Virus record (IMG/VR): IMGVR_UViG_3300025168_016729
Coordinates: 1-64,000 of that record
Length of the DNA stretch: 64,000 nt
Reading direction: 5' to 3' (one strand)
Origin: a virus
A program made the translations under genes and the position numbers. This document shows positions 54,430 to 61,962 of the stretch, in pieces (position 1 is the stretch's first letter; each line of letters begins with the position of its first letter). The notes under the pieces were generated by a model. That model was not told where the DNA came from and made no database searches. It saw nothing but the letters and a program-made list of their open reading frames with translations.

Positions 54430-55733
54430 AAAATTTCGGCTGCCAGCGTGGCAAGTTTTGACCTTTCACCTTTATAAAGTGTTACATGACCAGAGATTTT
54501 GTATTCTTTAAATTTTTCAACAGCATGAGTAAGCCCATTAGAAACAGCATCTACATAAGAATTATCAATTTGTTGAATATCACCTGTAAGCACTAATTTT
54601 GTTCCATGTCCGACTCTAGTTATTATAGTCTTTAATTCGTGTGCTGTTAAGTTCTGGGCTTCATCTACAATCATAAAAGCATTGGAAATTGAACGACCTC
54701 TAATATATGTCATTGCTTCTATCTCTATTGTACCCTGCTCCATTTGCATGTCAAGTGCCATTTTGTCTCCAAATAAATATTCTAGATTATCTCGGAGAGG
54801 TGCAATCCATGGCATCATCTTTTCTTCTAGTGTTCCTGGCAGGAATCCTATATCTCGTCCCATTGGTTGAACAGGTCTGGTTATTATCAGTTTGTCGTAA
54901 CCACCTTGAGATTTAGTATTATGTAAAACTTGTTCCAACCCACATGCTGCGGCTATTAATGTTTTTCCTGTTCCTGCTTGGCCAGTTAAAGAAATTATTT
55001 GTATATCTTTATCAAACAAGAGATCCATTGCATATTTTTGTTCTTTATTGTTTGCGGTCAATCCCCATATATCTTTATACGTGTAGACTTTTCTCAAAGG
55101 AGTGTCATAATCAACAAAGCGACATAAGGCTGATTTCTTATCATCATTATCAGACTTTAATACCAAGTAATGGTTGGGATAAAGTTCAATCTTTTGCTCG
55201 GGTAGAAATATATCCTCATCTTCATAAAACCGCTCTATGATACTATCTTCTACTAAAAGTTCTGAACTTCCATCATAAAGTTTTTCTATGGATTTAACGG
55301 CTTGCTGAGGTTGGTAATCATAACATTCAATTCCAAAAGAATCACACTTGACTCTCATATTGAGGTCGCGAGATATAACCGCTACATCATGGCCCTCCAA
55401 TTGGAGGCGGATCGCGATCGCAATAATTTTATTATCCGAATCGGTCTGCTCCATTCCCGATGGCAAGTACCGAGGATCATATTGTGCTGCGAAGACCTTA
55501 CCCTTCCCAGTTCCCAAAGGAACACCAGAAAAAAGACTCCCCTTTGATCTCATTTTGTCCAGCAGACGGTTCATAGTGCGAGCGTTCAGACCAGCAGTAT
55601 CTTGGCGATGTTTGTGTTTATCTATTTCATCTAAAACAATTGTTGGTATGCCAATATTACTTCGCCCAAAGGAGAATAACGACTGAGGCTCTGTTAAATA
55701 TACGTTTGTATCTAGGATTAAAGTTTTATTCAA
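54426..55733 (-). CDS. phoH: PhoH-family ATPase with N-terminal PIN domain (PhoH2)
   Basis: A 435-residue fusion. Residues 1-140 are a PIN-type RNase domain (LILDTNVYL with D8, VLDEIDKHK, TDSDNKIIAIA, VISRDLN). Residues about 225-435 are a PhoH ATPase with Walker A GQAGTGKT (251-258), ITRPVQPMGRDIGFLPG and Walker B AFMIVDEAQN. PIN-PhoH proteins of bacteria are described as RNA-unwinding and cleaving enzymes. The start is TTG at 55733, with ACGGAAAAAC before it. Its neighbour is the tmRNA, which supports a link to RNA turnover; that link is inference. Confidence 0.9.
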   Translation of the reverse strand: MNKTLILDTNVYLTEPQSLFSFGRSNIGIPTIVLDEIDKHKHRQDTAGLNARTMNRLLDKMRSKGSLFSGVPLGTGKGKVFAAQYDPRYLPSGMEQTDSDNKIIAIAIRLQLEGHDVAVISRDLNMRVKCDSFGIECYDYQPQQAVKSIEKLYDGSSELLVEDSIIERFYEDEDIFLPEQKIELYPNHYLVLKSDNDDKKSALCRFVDYDTPLRKVYTYKDIWGLTANNKEQKYAMDLLFDKDIQIISLTGQAGTGKTLIAAACGLEQVLHNTKSQGGYDKLIITRPVQPMGRDIGFLPGTLEEKMMPWIAPLRDNLEYLFGDKMALDMQMEQGTIEIEAMTYIRGRSISNAFMIVDEAQNLTAHELKTIITRVGHGTKLVLTGDIQQIDNSYVDAVSNGLTHAVEKFKEYKISGHVTLYKGERSKLATLAAEIL

Positions 55734-55760
55734 AGTTTTTCCGTTCTATAGTGGTGTATT

Positions 55761-55768
55761 ATAAATAG
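55761..55768 (-). promoter_or_regulatory. CTATTTAT motif (candidate phage promoter element)
   Basis: CTATTTATAATAC lies between the tmRNA terminator and the PhoH gene, 27 bases before its TTG. Because an intrinsic terminator lies just upstream, PhoH needs a promoter here, which makes this copy one of the best cases. Confidence 0.5.
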
Positions 55769-55780
55769 CTAACGTAAAAG

Positions 55781-55802
55781 AAAAAAGCCGCCCGAAGGCG
55801 GC
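55781..55802 (-). terminator. Intrinsic terminator of the tmRNA gene
   Basis: On the minus strand GCCGCC, the loop TTCG and GGCGGC are followed by a T tract of six or more. The hairpin begins right after the encoded CCA end of the tmRNA. Confidence 0.92.
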
Positions 55803-56127
55803 TGGTGGAGGTAGGGAGAATTGAACTCCCGTCTTGTCTAGTTCCATAAAGCGGTCATTCACAAGGTTGTGTCTGTATTTATCGTCGGACAGACAACTTG
55901 ACTAGATCGTTTTATTGCGGCTAAAACAATCAAAAGCACTTGGGACTGCCTAATACGGCTTTCTGTTTATTGGCTGCCGTCGCCTCAAGAGTGGTCAGGT
56001 TATTAAGCCGCCATCTCCATGTTTAAATCGTTATTTGCGATTAAAAATTTAAGCGTTTTTAGTGAGCCACGCTTCCCTCACCCTTGCACCGTTTTTACTT
56101 CCCCATCAATCTATCCCGATTACCCCC
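55803..56127 (-). ncRNA. ssrA: tmRNA (transfer-messenger RNA), phage-encoded
   Basis: A one-piece tmRNA of about 325 nt for ribosome rescue. The 5' GGGGGTA pairs with TACCTCC before ACCA in a seven-pair acceptor stem with one G-U. The T arm is GGGAG-TTCAATT-CTCCC. Near the 5' end, GGATAGATTGATGGG stands where tmRNAs have the D-loop analogue. PK1 is visible: GTGAG with CTCAC, and GCGT with ACGC. The tag frame (56038-56006) reads GCA AAT AAC GAT TTA AAC ATG GAG ATG GCG GCT, then TAA TAA, giving ANNDLNMEMAA. The CCA is encoded. Flanked by phage genes, so not a host locus. No smpB is visible in the window. Confidence 0.96.
56000..56038 (-). other. tmRNA tag reading frame (ANNDLNMEMAA)
   Basis: Eleven sense codons from the GCA resume codon to GCT, then two TAA stops. 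The ending MAA differs from the common LAA; the final Ala-Ala recognised by ClpXP is kept. Adding the Ala carried by the charged tmRNA gives a 12-residue tag. Confidence 0.93.
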
Positions 56128-56137
56128 TTGTATAATA

Positions 56138-56166
56138 GTTATACACTATAACGAAACACTTGTCAA
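56138..56166 (-). promoter_or_regulatory. Sigma70 promoter of the tmRNA
   Basis: TTGACA (56166-56161), exactly 17 bases, then TATAAC (56143-56138), placed so that transcription would begin close to the tmRNA 5' end at 56127. The -35 box is a perfect match, so the host polymerase can read it early and strongly. Confidence 0.85.
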
Positions 56167-56210
56167 GTTATTTACTCTTTTATATATGCTAGCAAATTAA
56201 TAGTAGTAAA

Positions 56211-56245
56211 TGTAAGAAGTAGTAAGAAGTAGTAAGAAGTAGTAA
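56211..56245. repeat. Tandem 10-bp repeat upstream of the tmRNA promoter
   Basis: The plus strand has three copies of AGTAAGAAGT-type units in a row plus partial copies (minus strand ACTTCTTACT). It lies 45-80 bases upstream of the tmRNA -35 box. The period of about one helical turn would place any bound protein on one DNA face. It may be a regulatory or iteron-like site; nothing more can be read. Confidence 0.7.
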
Positions 56246-56276
56246 AAAAAGATAAGTTGTTTAAAGCTTGCAATTC

Positions 56277-56304
56277 ATTATAACGAAGTAAAAAAAAGTG
56301 TTAA
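56277..56304 (-). promoter_or_regulatory. Possible second sigma70-like promoter
   Basis: TTAACA (56304-56299), 16 bases, then TATAAT (56282-56277). It could give a longer tmRNA precursor that passes through the repeats. Weaker evidence than the proximal promoter, since the region is AT-rich. Confidence 0.4.
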
Positions 56305-56310
56305 GAGTGA

Positions 56311-57114
56311 TTAGGCAAATAAATCTAATTCTTCTGAATCACTGCCTGATGATGGGTCAGGAACCTCTGAATTTTCTTCCTCCTCTTCTTCTTTTTCTTT
56401 TTCATATTCGGGAGTGGTAGCATCGGGCAAATTAGATTGTAACTCATCTTCAAACTTATCAAAATATAATAACATATTTGTTAATAAATAATCATAGAAA
56501 AGATTCTTATCTTCTTCATCTGCTAACATATCATATGCATCCACAATTTGTTTTTCTACTTGCTTGAAAGTAGTGGCAGCAAAATTTCTTCCAGTTTCAT
56601 TTTGGTCTTTAATTTTTACAAATTCACTATCTTCATCTTCTCCATCAATACTGATAAACTCGCCCTCAATTGACTCTTCCTCATCACCATCGGCTTGAGG
56701 ATCTAAATTAATTGATACCTTTTCTGATAATAAATCTTTGTCAATATTAAACTCATAATTTTCAGGAAGTTTTTCAGCATCAGTATTTGCTTCAATAGGC
56801 CTAAGCGAGTTCTTTATCGCATGTATAATATGATTTCTGAAAGACTCTCTTTGTTCATCTGACGTCGTTAACATCTTATAATCATCTTCTATAACTGGAA
56901 TGATTTTCTCCAATAAGTTAGCTAAGACATTTATACCAGTAAACTCACTAGGCTCCTCTGTACCAGTTTCAGCCTCTAGGATTATTTTTCGCACAACATA
57001 ACGAATCTTCTGCTCAGCTAGATTTTTATGACGAACATTTTCACTGATTCTAGTTCTAATATGGGTACGAATTAACTCTTCAGCAATCATTTGGTCTCTT
57101 AAAATTGTAGTCAT
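56311..57114 (-). CDS. Acidic virion-associated protein with leader-like N-terminus
   Basis: A 267-residue protein from the ATG at 57114; a GTG at 57150 would extend it into the gene upstream. Residues 1-60 are basic and helical and include KIRYVVRKIILEAE, ending in I-L-E, like the other L/I-x-E leaders. The rest is strongly acidic, with NVLANLLEKIIPVIEDDYKM, FAATTFKQVEKQIVDAYDML and a Glu/Ser tail (EEEEEENSEVPDPS). A scaffold-like or portal-associated role is possible given the acidity, but I cannot name the family. I recall related proteins in marine T4-like phages. Confidence 0.7.
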   Translation of the reverse strand: MTTILRDQMIAEELIRTHIRTRISENVRHKNLAEQKIRYVVRKIILEAETGTEEPSEFTGINVLANLLEKIIPVIEDDYKMLTTSDEQRESFRNHIIHAIKNSLRPIEANTDAEKLPENYEFNIDKDLLSEKVSINLDPQADGDEEESIEGEFISIDGEDEDSEFVKIKDQNETGRNFAATTFKQVEKQIVDAYDMLADEEDKNLFYDYLLTNMLLYFDKFEDELQSNLPDATTPEYEKEKEEEEEENSEVPDPSSGSDSEELDLFA

Positions 57115-57124
57115 GGTAATATAA

Positions 57125-59119
57125 TTATCTCCGCCTTTGTCGTTTGGCACGTTTGACTTTTGGTTTGTTACTTTTTCTTTTTTGAGATTTAGGGAATGAT
57201 GGTTTCATACCCAAAGGCAGGCTATAACCCTGTACACTGCCGCCTGCCATGGATGACATTTCATCTATAGTTAAATCTACTAGATTATTAAAGGATTCAT
57301 TGGAAGTTCCAGTTAAGGAATTCCATACAGATTGTTTTTCTGGTTCTGATAGATGTATAGGCAGTTTAGAAATAAATTCATCTTTATTTTCAGATGCAAT
57401 TAGGTTCCGAAGAGTTGTTCCCCCCATTCCTTCTCCACCAATGACAGGGAAGACCATCTCTTCCACATTTACTCCAGGATTATGCATTTCTGCCCATGAT
57501 TGCGCCCTTGCATATCTTTTATCTCCTATATCTTTGTCACTTTTTCCGAGTACTACTGTATCCCCCTCAGAAAAAGAATTTTCATCTGCAATAAGATCAT
57601 ATACATCAGCTACAGGAGTTTTTCCTTCTTGTATTCTGATTTTAATATTATCATCACTCTGAGTATAAAGATCCCAAAGTCTTTTGGAGTCTTCGGCAGT
57701 TATGATAACCCTTGGGTCGTCTTTTGAAGCACGAGGTTTTTTTCCAATAATGACAATCACTTCATCAATATCAGATTCCGAAGATAGTTTTTTTGCAAGT
57801 CCATAATGTCCTGCGTGAGGAGGCTTGAATCCTCCAGGAAGTAAAGCCACTTTTTTACCTATTTTTTCTGTAATTATCTGGGAATTGAAACCAATATTTT
57901 CAGTGGTTAATTTTTTTCCTTTTTTTGGATAACGAAATATTCCTAAGATTTGATTAATCGGTGCAAAATTCCCAGCAAATTTATAAGTATGTCCGTCATA
58001 ATCAAAAACAACAGCCTCTACAGGAGTTGTGATATAAGAAAAATCTTTTATTTTATTGAGATGTCTCTGCATAACTGCCATAGCCTGAGGATCTTCTGCT
58101 CCAGAATCTGTGATTGCCTTTACAGCCACAGCCAATTCCTCTTTCTGTCTCTGTACCTCTTTTTTGCCATCGGCGATAAAAATGCTTTGAACACTTTCCA
58201 ATATAGCAACTGTAAAATCATGTACGGCCGTCTCTATAGGTAAAATAGCTTCCTGCAACAATGTTCTCTTATTGTTGACCAGAGATACTAATTCAGTTAG
58301 ATTTTGTTGGTTAAGTCCTTTTTTTAGTGCTTTGAGTCCAATATTCCCAGGTATTTTTAAAAGATACTTTGCAAGCTCTTTTTTGAGATTGGGTGACAAA
58401 TCATTATCAATGCCATTTACCAATCTTTGAAAAATAAATTCTTGAATCGTATTTTTATCCGATAAGCCTTCGGCAGCAAGTGCGCCGGATATTCTAGACT
58501 TAGCCTTATTTAGGGCAGTATCATTCTCAAGTCCCTTCAGATTTATAATAGCTTCACGAGCAAGGGAAAAATCATGGTCTTTTAAAGATTTTTGCATTCT
58601 ATTTAGGGCGTTATCCAATATCCTTAATATACCTTGAGGAATAGGTTTTTTATCGCCAGACTTTCGGTCAAAGACAAAGTGACCTACATTATGAATCTTA
58701 AGAGTTTTATTATCGTAGTTTATAACATTTCTAGATCCTGGATCCATGATCTCAGCATTGTACCAAATATTTGTATCTGGTCCGAAGATTCTTTCTTTTT
58801 CTTCGTCGGATAAAGCCTCTACAGCTTTTTCAAAGGCAGAGAAGCCCCCGCTAAATGCCTTTTCTAGACCTCCACGTCCTGCAAATTTTTGAGCAAGTTC
58901 GGTAGAATCTAAGCCACCTTTTTTTAGATTGCCTTTATTCCTTGCGCCCTTGGCTTTTCCTTCTGGTATTGAATAAGACAAGAACAGGTTTTGACCATCT
59001 ACTTTTTCTTCTGTCTTTAATTGACCATTAGATGCCGCATCCATTATTTCTTTCATTTTGGCAAAAGTTAAAGTAGGATTATCATAGAGATGATCCATAT
59101 GACCAGCAACACCACCCAT
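57125..59119 (-). CDS. RNA/DNA ligase-like nucleotidyltransferase fused to a cytidylyltransferase (HxGH) domain
   Basis: A 664-residue fusion. The N-terminal part has the covalent nucleotidyltransferase motifs: I, K39-V-D-G (TEEKVDGQNLFLSY); Ia-like, ARNKG (59-63); III, WYNAEIM with E123; IIIa, KIHNVGHFVFD; IV, VEAVVFDYDG with E368; V, TYKF with K380. A helical insert lies at about 160-360. Residues about 423-600 are an NMNAT/cytidylyltransferase domain with HxGH (H435-A-G-H438 in GGFKPPHAGHYGLA) and GGTTLRNLI in place of the ISSTxxR motif. The tail is very basic. It may seal RNA and use or make a nucleotide cofactor; the substrate is unknown. Confidence 0.8.
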   Translation of the reverse strand: MGGVAGHMDHLYDNPTLTFAKMKEIMDAASNGQLKTEEKVDGQNLFLSYSIPEGKAKGARNKGNLKKGGLDSTELAQKFAGRGGLEKAFSGGFSAFEKAVEALSDEEKERIFGPDTNIWYNAEIMDPGSRNVINYDNKTLKIHNVGHFVFDRKSGDKKPIPQGILRILDNALNRMQKSLKDHDFSLAREAIINLKGLENDTALNKAKSRISGALAAEGLSDKNTIQEFIFQRLVNGIDNDLSPNLKKELAKYLLKIPGNIGLKALKKGLNQQNLTELVSLVNNKRTLLQEAILPIETAVHDFTVAILESVQSIFIADGKKEVQRQKEELAVAVKAITDSGAEDPQAMAVMQRHLNKIKDFSYITTPVEAVVFDYDGHTYKFAGNFAPINQILGIFRYPKKGKKLTTENIGFNSQIITEKIGKKVALLPGGFKPPHAGHYGLAKKLSSESDIDEVIVIIGKKPRASKDDPRVIITAEDSKRLWDLYTQSDDNIKIRIQEGKTPVADVYDLIADENSFSEGDTVVLGKSDKDIGDKRYARAQSWAEMHNPGVNVEEMVFPVIGGEGMGGTTLRNLIASENKDEFISKLPIHLSEPEKQSVWNSLTGTSNESFNNLVDLTIDEMSSMAGGSVQGYSLPLGMKPSFPKSQKRKSNKPKVKRAKRQRRR

Positions 59120-59359
59120 TTATTTTTCCTCTTTAAGGAGATTTAGTTCAGATTCTAAGGACTCAATACGTTCGTTTAGTCCTCTAAGCTGTCTCTTTAT
59201 ACCACGAAGATGTTCTTTTGCCAAGTTAATTCTGTTTGTATCTCTTTTATTTGTGACACGAACACTACTAATTATGTCGTTAAGAGCCTGCACTGATGCG
59301 GCTGCATCTAATCTAAATTGTTCGTTTAATAAAAAAGACTTTGTGATTTTTTTCCACAT
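59120..59359 (-). CDS. Small coiled-coil protein
   Basis: A 79-residue, all-helical protein; LRGLNERIESLESELNLLKE shows clear heptads. It is adjacent to virion genes and ends directly before the ligase fusion start. Possibly a small virion or assembly protein; no motif recognised. Confidence 0.6.
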   Translation of the reverse strand: MWKKITKSFLLNEQFRLDAAASVQALNDIISSVRVTNKRDTNRINLAKEHLRGIKRQLRGLNERIESLESELNLLKEEK

Positions 59360-59360
59360 C

Positions 59361-59708
59361 TTAAGTTGATCCTTCTGGTATATCGTTAATTACTCTTAAA
59401 ATACTTCCTTCAACCTGTATTTTAAACCGAACAGTCTGACCGTCGGCGTTACTTCCGTGTAAGTATAAATAGTTGTTAGAACCAGAAACGTATATATCGC
59501 CACTTGCACTAAGAGCAGTCTGAGAACTATTCCACTTCAACTGAGGGATACCCTCTACAGTATTAGCTTGACCTGTGGCTTTAAGAATATAACCATCAAC
59601 ATTATTGTTGATTGTTACACCACTACCGCCACCACCGCCAGTAGAAGCTGGATCGCCGCCCATTTCAGATCTTACAGGACCCAAGAGTCGTCTATCTAGG
59701 ACACCCAT
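59361..59708 (-). CDS. Small virion protein (115 aa)
   Basis: A 115-residue protein with an N-terminal PVRSEMGGDP segment, a Gly-rich linker (STGGGGGSGVTI), and a beta-rich end (ALSASGDIYVSGSNNYLYLH, then VRFKIQVEGSILRVIND). The ALSASGDIYVSG pattern is typical of phage tail-fibre or head-decoration modules. It is coupled to its neighbours, which are also virion-like. Function inferred from composition only. Confidence 0.62.
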   Translation of the reverse strand: MGVLDRRLLGPVRSEMGGDPASTGGGGGSGVTINNNVDGYILKATGQANTVEGIPQLKWNSSQTALSASGDIYVSGSNNYLYLHGSNADGQTVRFKIQVEGSILRVINDIPEGST

Positions 59709-59711
59709 AGC

Positions 59712-60239
59712 TTATTCTCCGGCACTAGAATTAAAATATCCATAGGTTTCTGTTTCTTTACCAGGGAAGGGATAACTTCTTACAACAAACCCACTTATAT
59801 TTAGAGAATTTTGAGCCGCTGATCGCATGAATAATGATCTAGTCCCATCTGCATCTCCGGTGTGAGTTATCCCTGGGTATACTAAAACTAACCCTACTTG
59901 AGAAGTTATAGAAACAACTATGTTACTGGCAGCAGTAAAACTAGGGGACGAAGAAGGCGACTCTACAGACATTGTTAAATTAACATTGCCTCCGGTAGGA
60001 TTAGAACACCACAAATAAACCTCCTCAATGACTCCATAAGAAAATGTTTGAACTCGGGTAAAAGTAGTGCTATCCGCTGAGGAACTGATTATTAGTGGCC
60101 CACCAGTAGATAAGCCACCATCTGATGAAGATAAGGGCAATTTAGCAGAACCAACACCACTCAGTTTTTGATTCCCTGCACCGACCGTCAAAGGTTGTTC
60201 GGGATATTGTTGGAAAGTTAAGGAAGGAAAGTTACTCAT
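59712..60239 (-). CDS. Small virion protein (175 aa)
   Basis: A 175-residue, Ser/Thr/Gly-rich protein of beta type (LTVGAGNQKLSGVGSAKLPL, YGVIEEVYLWCSNPTGGNVN, ITHTGDADGTRSLFMRSA). Its compact jelly-roll-like pattern suits a head-decoration or fibre-tip protein. No signal peptide. It lies four bases from the next virion gene. Confidence 0.62.
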   Translation of the reverse strand: MSNFPSLTFQQYPEQPLTVGAGNQKLSGVGSAKLPLSSSDGGLSTGGPLIISSSADSTTFTRVQTFSYGVIEEVYLWCSNPTGGNVNLTMSVESPSSSPSFTAASNIVVSITSQVGLVLVYPGITHTGDADGTRSLFMRSAAQNSLNISGFVVRSYPFPGKETETYGYFNSSAGE

Positions 60240-60254
60240 ATTAAAATTATTTCT

Positions 60255-61145
60255 CTATTGTCCAAAAACTTCATTGATTTTGGATTTCATTTCTTGAATC
60301 CACATTCTGTCAACTTGAGAATCTACTTTGGGTTTATTATTTTTTTCCCATAACATCATCTCTCCTTTGGCGATTGACTTCTTCAAGAATACTTTTATAG
60401 CCACGAGGGGAGACGATAATCCTACATTTTCTATCATTCTGTATCCTGCAAAAATAACTCCCACTAGTTTATTTTTAGAATTTATAATAGGTGAACCGCT
60501 GGACCCTGGCTTAGTAGGAATGGTATATACTGAATACCCTCTGTCATGATATCCTGAAAATATTCCCTGAAATATTAAAACTGTCCCTGACCAAAAAAGT
60601 CCATGAGGAGCAGCTAAATTAGTAACAACTTCGCCACGACGTGGTTCGTTTTGCGCCACTCTTAAAGTAAGTGGTTTAGTGTGAACATCTGATACACTCA
60701 TTAAACATAAATCAAACCTTGTATTAATATTAACTACGTGAGCATCATGTTGGGTTCCATCTAAATCTACTACTTTAAAGCGAGATCCCTTATTAAAAAC
60801 TTTAAATCCGGCAATTGTCTGGGTTTTAGGTAATTTGTTTTGACAAGAATGTCCAGCAGTTAAAATGTATGACTTATCATCTTCTACTTCACTGTGAAAA
60901 ACATAAGCTCCCGATGAAACATATTTCATTTCGGCAGATTGGCACCTTTCTTTTTGTGTTTTGGGATCTAATCCACACCCTTCCAATTTAATAAACTGTC
61001 TAACTTGTACAAAAGAGTTTCTAGGATAAATATCCTGGGGGGTTTCGCTAGTTAAAGAGATTGTAGTACACCCACTAACACAACTTGAAAGGCAAAGTAA
61101 CGAAATTATAAGAAACTTTATATAAAAAGGGGCTTTTTTGTTCAT
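60255..61145 (-). CDS. Secreted trypsin-like serine protease lipoprotein
   Basis: A 296-residue protein with a signal peptide (MNKKAPFYIKFLIISLLCLS) and a lipobox ending at LSSC or VSGC. The trypsin-fold triad can be seen: His in YILTAGHSC, Asp in NTRFDLCLMSV and Ser in PGSSGSPIINSKNKLVGVI. It therefore looks like an active S1-family protease tethered to the host envelope. The ATG at 61145 was chosen over a GTG at 61172 because it gives a regular signal peptide. It stands back to back with the plus-strand block. Possible roles are envelope remodelling or superinfection exclusion. Confidence 0.82.
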   Translation of the reverse strand: MNKKAPFYIKFLIISLLCLSSCVSGCTTISLTSETPQDIYPRNSFVQVRQFIKLEGCGLDPKTQKERCQSAEMKYVSSGAYVFHSEVEDDKSYILTAGHSCQNKLPKTQTIAGFKVFNKGSRFKVVDLDGTQHDAHVVNINTRFDLCLMSVSDVHTKPLTLRVAQNEPRRGEVVTNLAAPHGLFWSGTVLIFQGIFSGYHDRGYSVYTIPTKPGSSGSPIINSKNKLVGVIFAGYRMIENVGLSSPLVAIKVFLKKSIAKGEMMLWEKNNKPKVDSQVDRMWIQEMKSKINEVFGQ

Positions 61146-61171
61146 AGTAAAGTAAGTAGATTGAAGGGACA

Positions 61172-61179
61172 CTATTTAT
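61172..61179 (+). promoter_or_regulatory. CTATTTAT motif (candidate phage promoter element), plus strand
   Basis: The only plus-strand copy among the gap-associated ones: it precedes the only plus-strand genes (start at 61226), about 46 bases upstream. Read on the minus strand it is ATAAATAG, which could instead serve the protease gene in T4 orientation. Confidence 0.45.
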
Positions 61180-61180
61180 C

Positions 61181-61195
61181 CACAGTAATTCTGTG
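61181..61195. promoter_or_regulatory. Inverted repeat between divergent genes
   Basis: CACAG, TAATT, CTGTG: a perfect five-base inverted repeat in the divergent intergenic region, next to the CTATTTAT copy. Could be an operator or a small leader hairpin. Confidence 0.35.
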
Positions 61196-61225
61196 TGAGA
61201 AATCCTTGAAAGGACGGATAAAATA

Positions 61226-61480
61226 ATGATAAGCAGTATAATGTTGTCGGGTATTTTACTTTTTGGTAGTCAAAGTATTGACTTTCCTGCTATTTGGAAG
61301 AAAGTAGAGGGAAAATGGTCTTATGTCGGACAAGTCAAAGAAAAAAAGCAAATCCTTGTTTGGATAGAAAAGACTCCAAAAACACAAGGAAGTGAGATAT
61401 TTATTAGAGAGATAAAGAAAATGCCATTTATTACTTTATCACCAACCGGAGAGGTATTAGATTTACAACCCCTCCACTGA
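61226..61480 (+). CDS. Small protein with N-terminal membrane/signal segment
   Basis: An 84-residue protein. The N-terminus (ISSIMLSGILLFGSQSI) is hydrophobic and could be a signal peptide or anchor; the rest is basic and beta-rich (WKKVEGKWSYVGQVKEKKQI). First of three plus-strand genes that all carry export signals. No known domain recognised. Confidence 0.65.
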   Translation: MISSIMLSGILLFGSQSIDFPAIWKKVEGKWSYVGQVKEKKQILVWIEKTPKTQGSEIFIREIKKMPFITLSPTGEVLDLQPLH

Positions 61481-61491
61481 GGAGGATCTGA

Positions 61492-61962
61492 ATGTTTGGT
61501 TTTTTAACCCTTAGAAATACATTATTAATTGTTTTAGCCCTCGTTTCTGGCGCTTCTTTCTACATTTATACGAAAGCTAACAGTGTACATCAAACTGTTA
61601 TTACCGGAAAGTCTACCTTTTATACTCCGGGACAACATGAAAACTGTAAATGGCTTGTTCATTTTAGTAATACCATAACTACCGAAGAAGGTGACACTTC
61701 TCCTGCTCAAATTGGTATACCAGAGATAATAAAAGATGGCTATATATCAGGAATTATTCAAAATGGACCCGGAAAGTCATTACTTTTAGCATTTAAAATC
61801 CCAACACAATCCGACAAGACACCTCCGATAGTATTAACATCCACATATACCTTAGAAGAATTGCCTCTTAAAACAATTTCTTTTCGTGTCTTCAATAGCA
61901 CAGCTATGAGAATGGTTCTATATTCCAGTCAAGAGAAATGTGTAGAGGCTACAATGAAATGA
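61492..61962 (+). CDS. Membrane-anchored hypothetical protein
   Basis: A 156-residue protein with an N-terminal membrane segment (TLLIVLALVSGASFYIYT) and a beta-rich domain of about 120 residues with two Cys (ENCKWLVHF and EKCVEATM) that could pair outside the membrane. A strong AGGAGG lies before the ATG. Its TGA overlaps the start of the MopE/VWA gene (ATGA), so the products are made together. Function unknown. Confidence 0.7.
   Translation: MFGFLTLRNTLLIVLALVSGASFYIYTKANSVHQTVITGKSTFYTPGQHENCKWLVHFSNTITTEEGDTSPAQIGIPEIIKDGYISGIIQNGPGKSLLLAFKIPTQSDKTPPIVLTSTYTLEELPLKTISFRVFNSTAMRMVLYSSQEKCVEATMK

Noticed and set aside
55760-55767. TATAAATA on the plus strand as a T4-type late promoter
   Set aside because: It would point away from PhoH into the terminator and the tmRNA on the antisense strand. 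All similar copies face the same way relative to genes, so the minus-strand reading CTATTTAT is the consistent one.
55803-56127. The tmRNA as a host chromosomal gene or an integration (att) site
   Set aside because: tmRNA genes are common att sites, but phage genes lie on both sides, no integrase is present in the window and no direct repeat of the tmRNA 3' end was seen nearby.
56211-56245. Tandem repeats as a CRISPR array
   Set aside because: The units are about 10 bases, directly abutting, with no spacers and no cas genes. The Cas4-like nuclease at 52907 is of the phage RecB-like kind and not linked.
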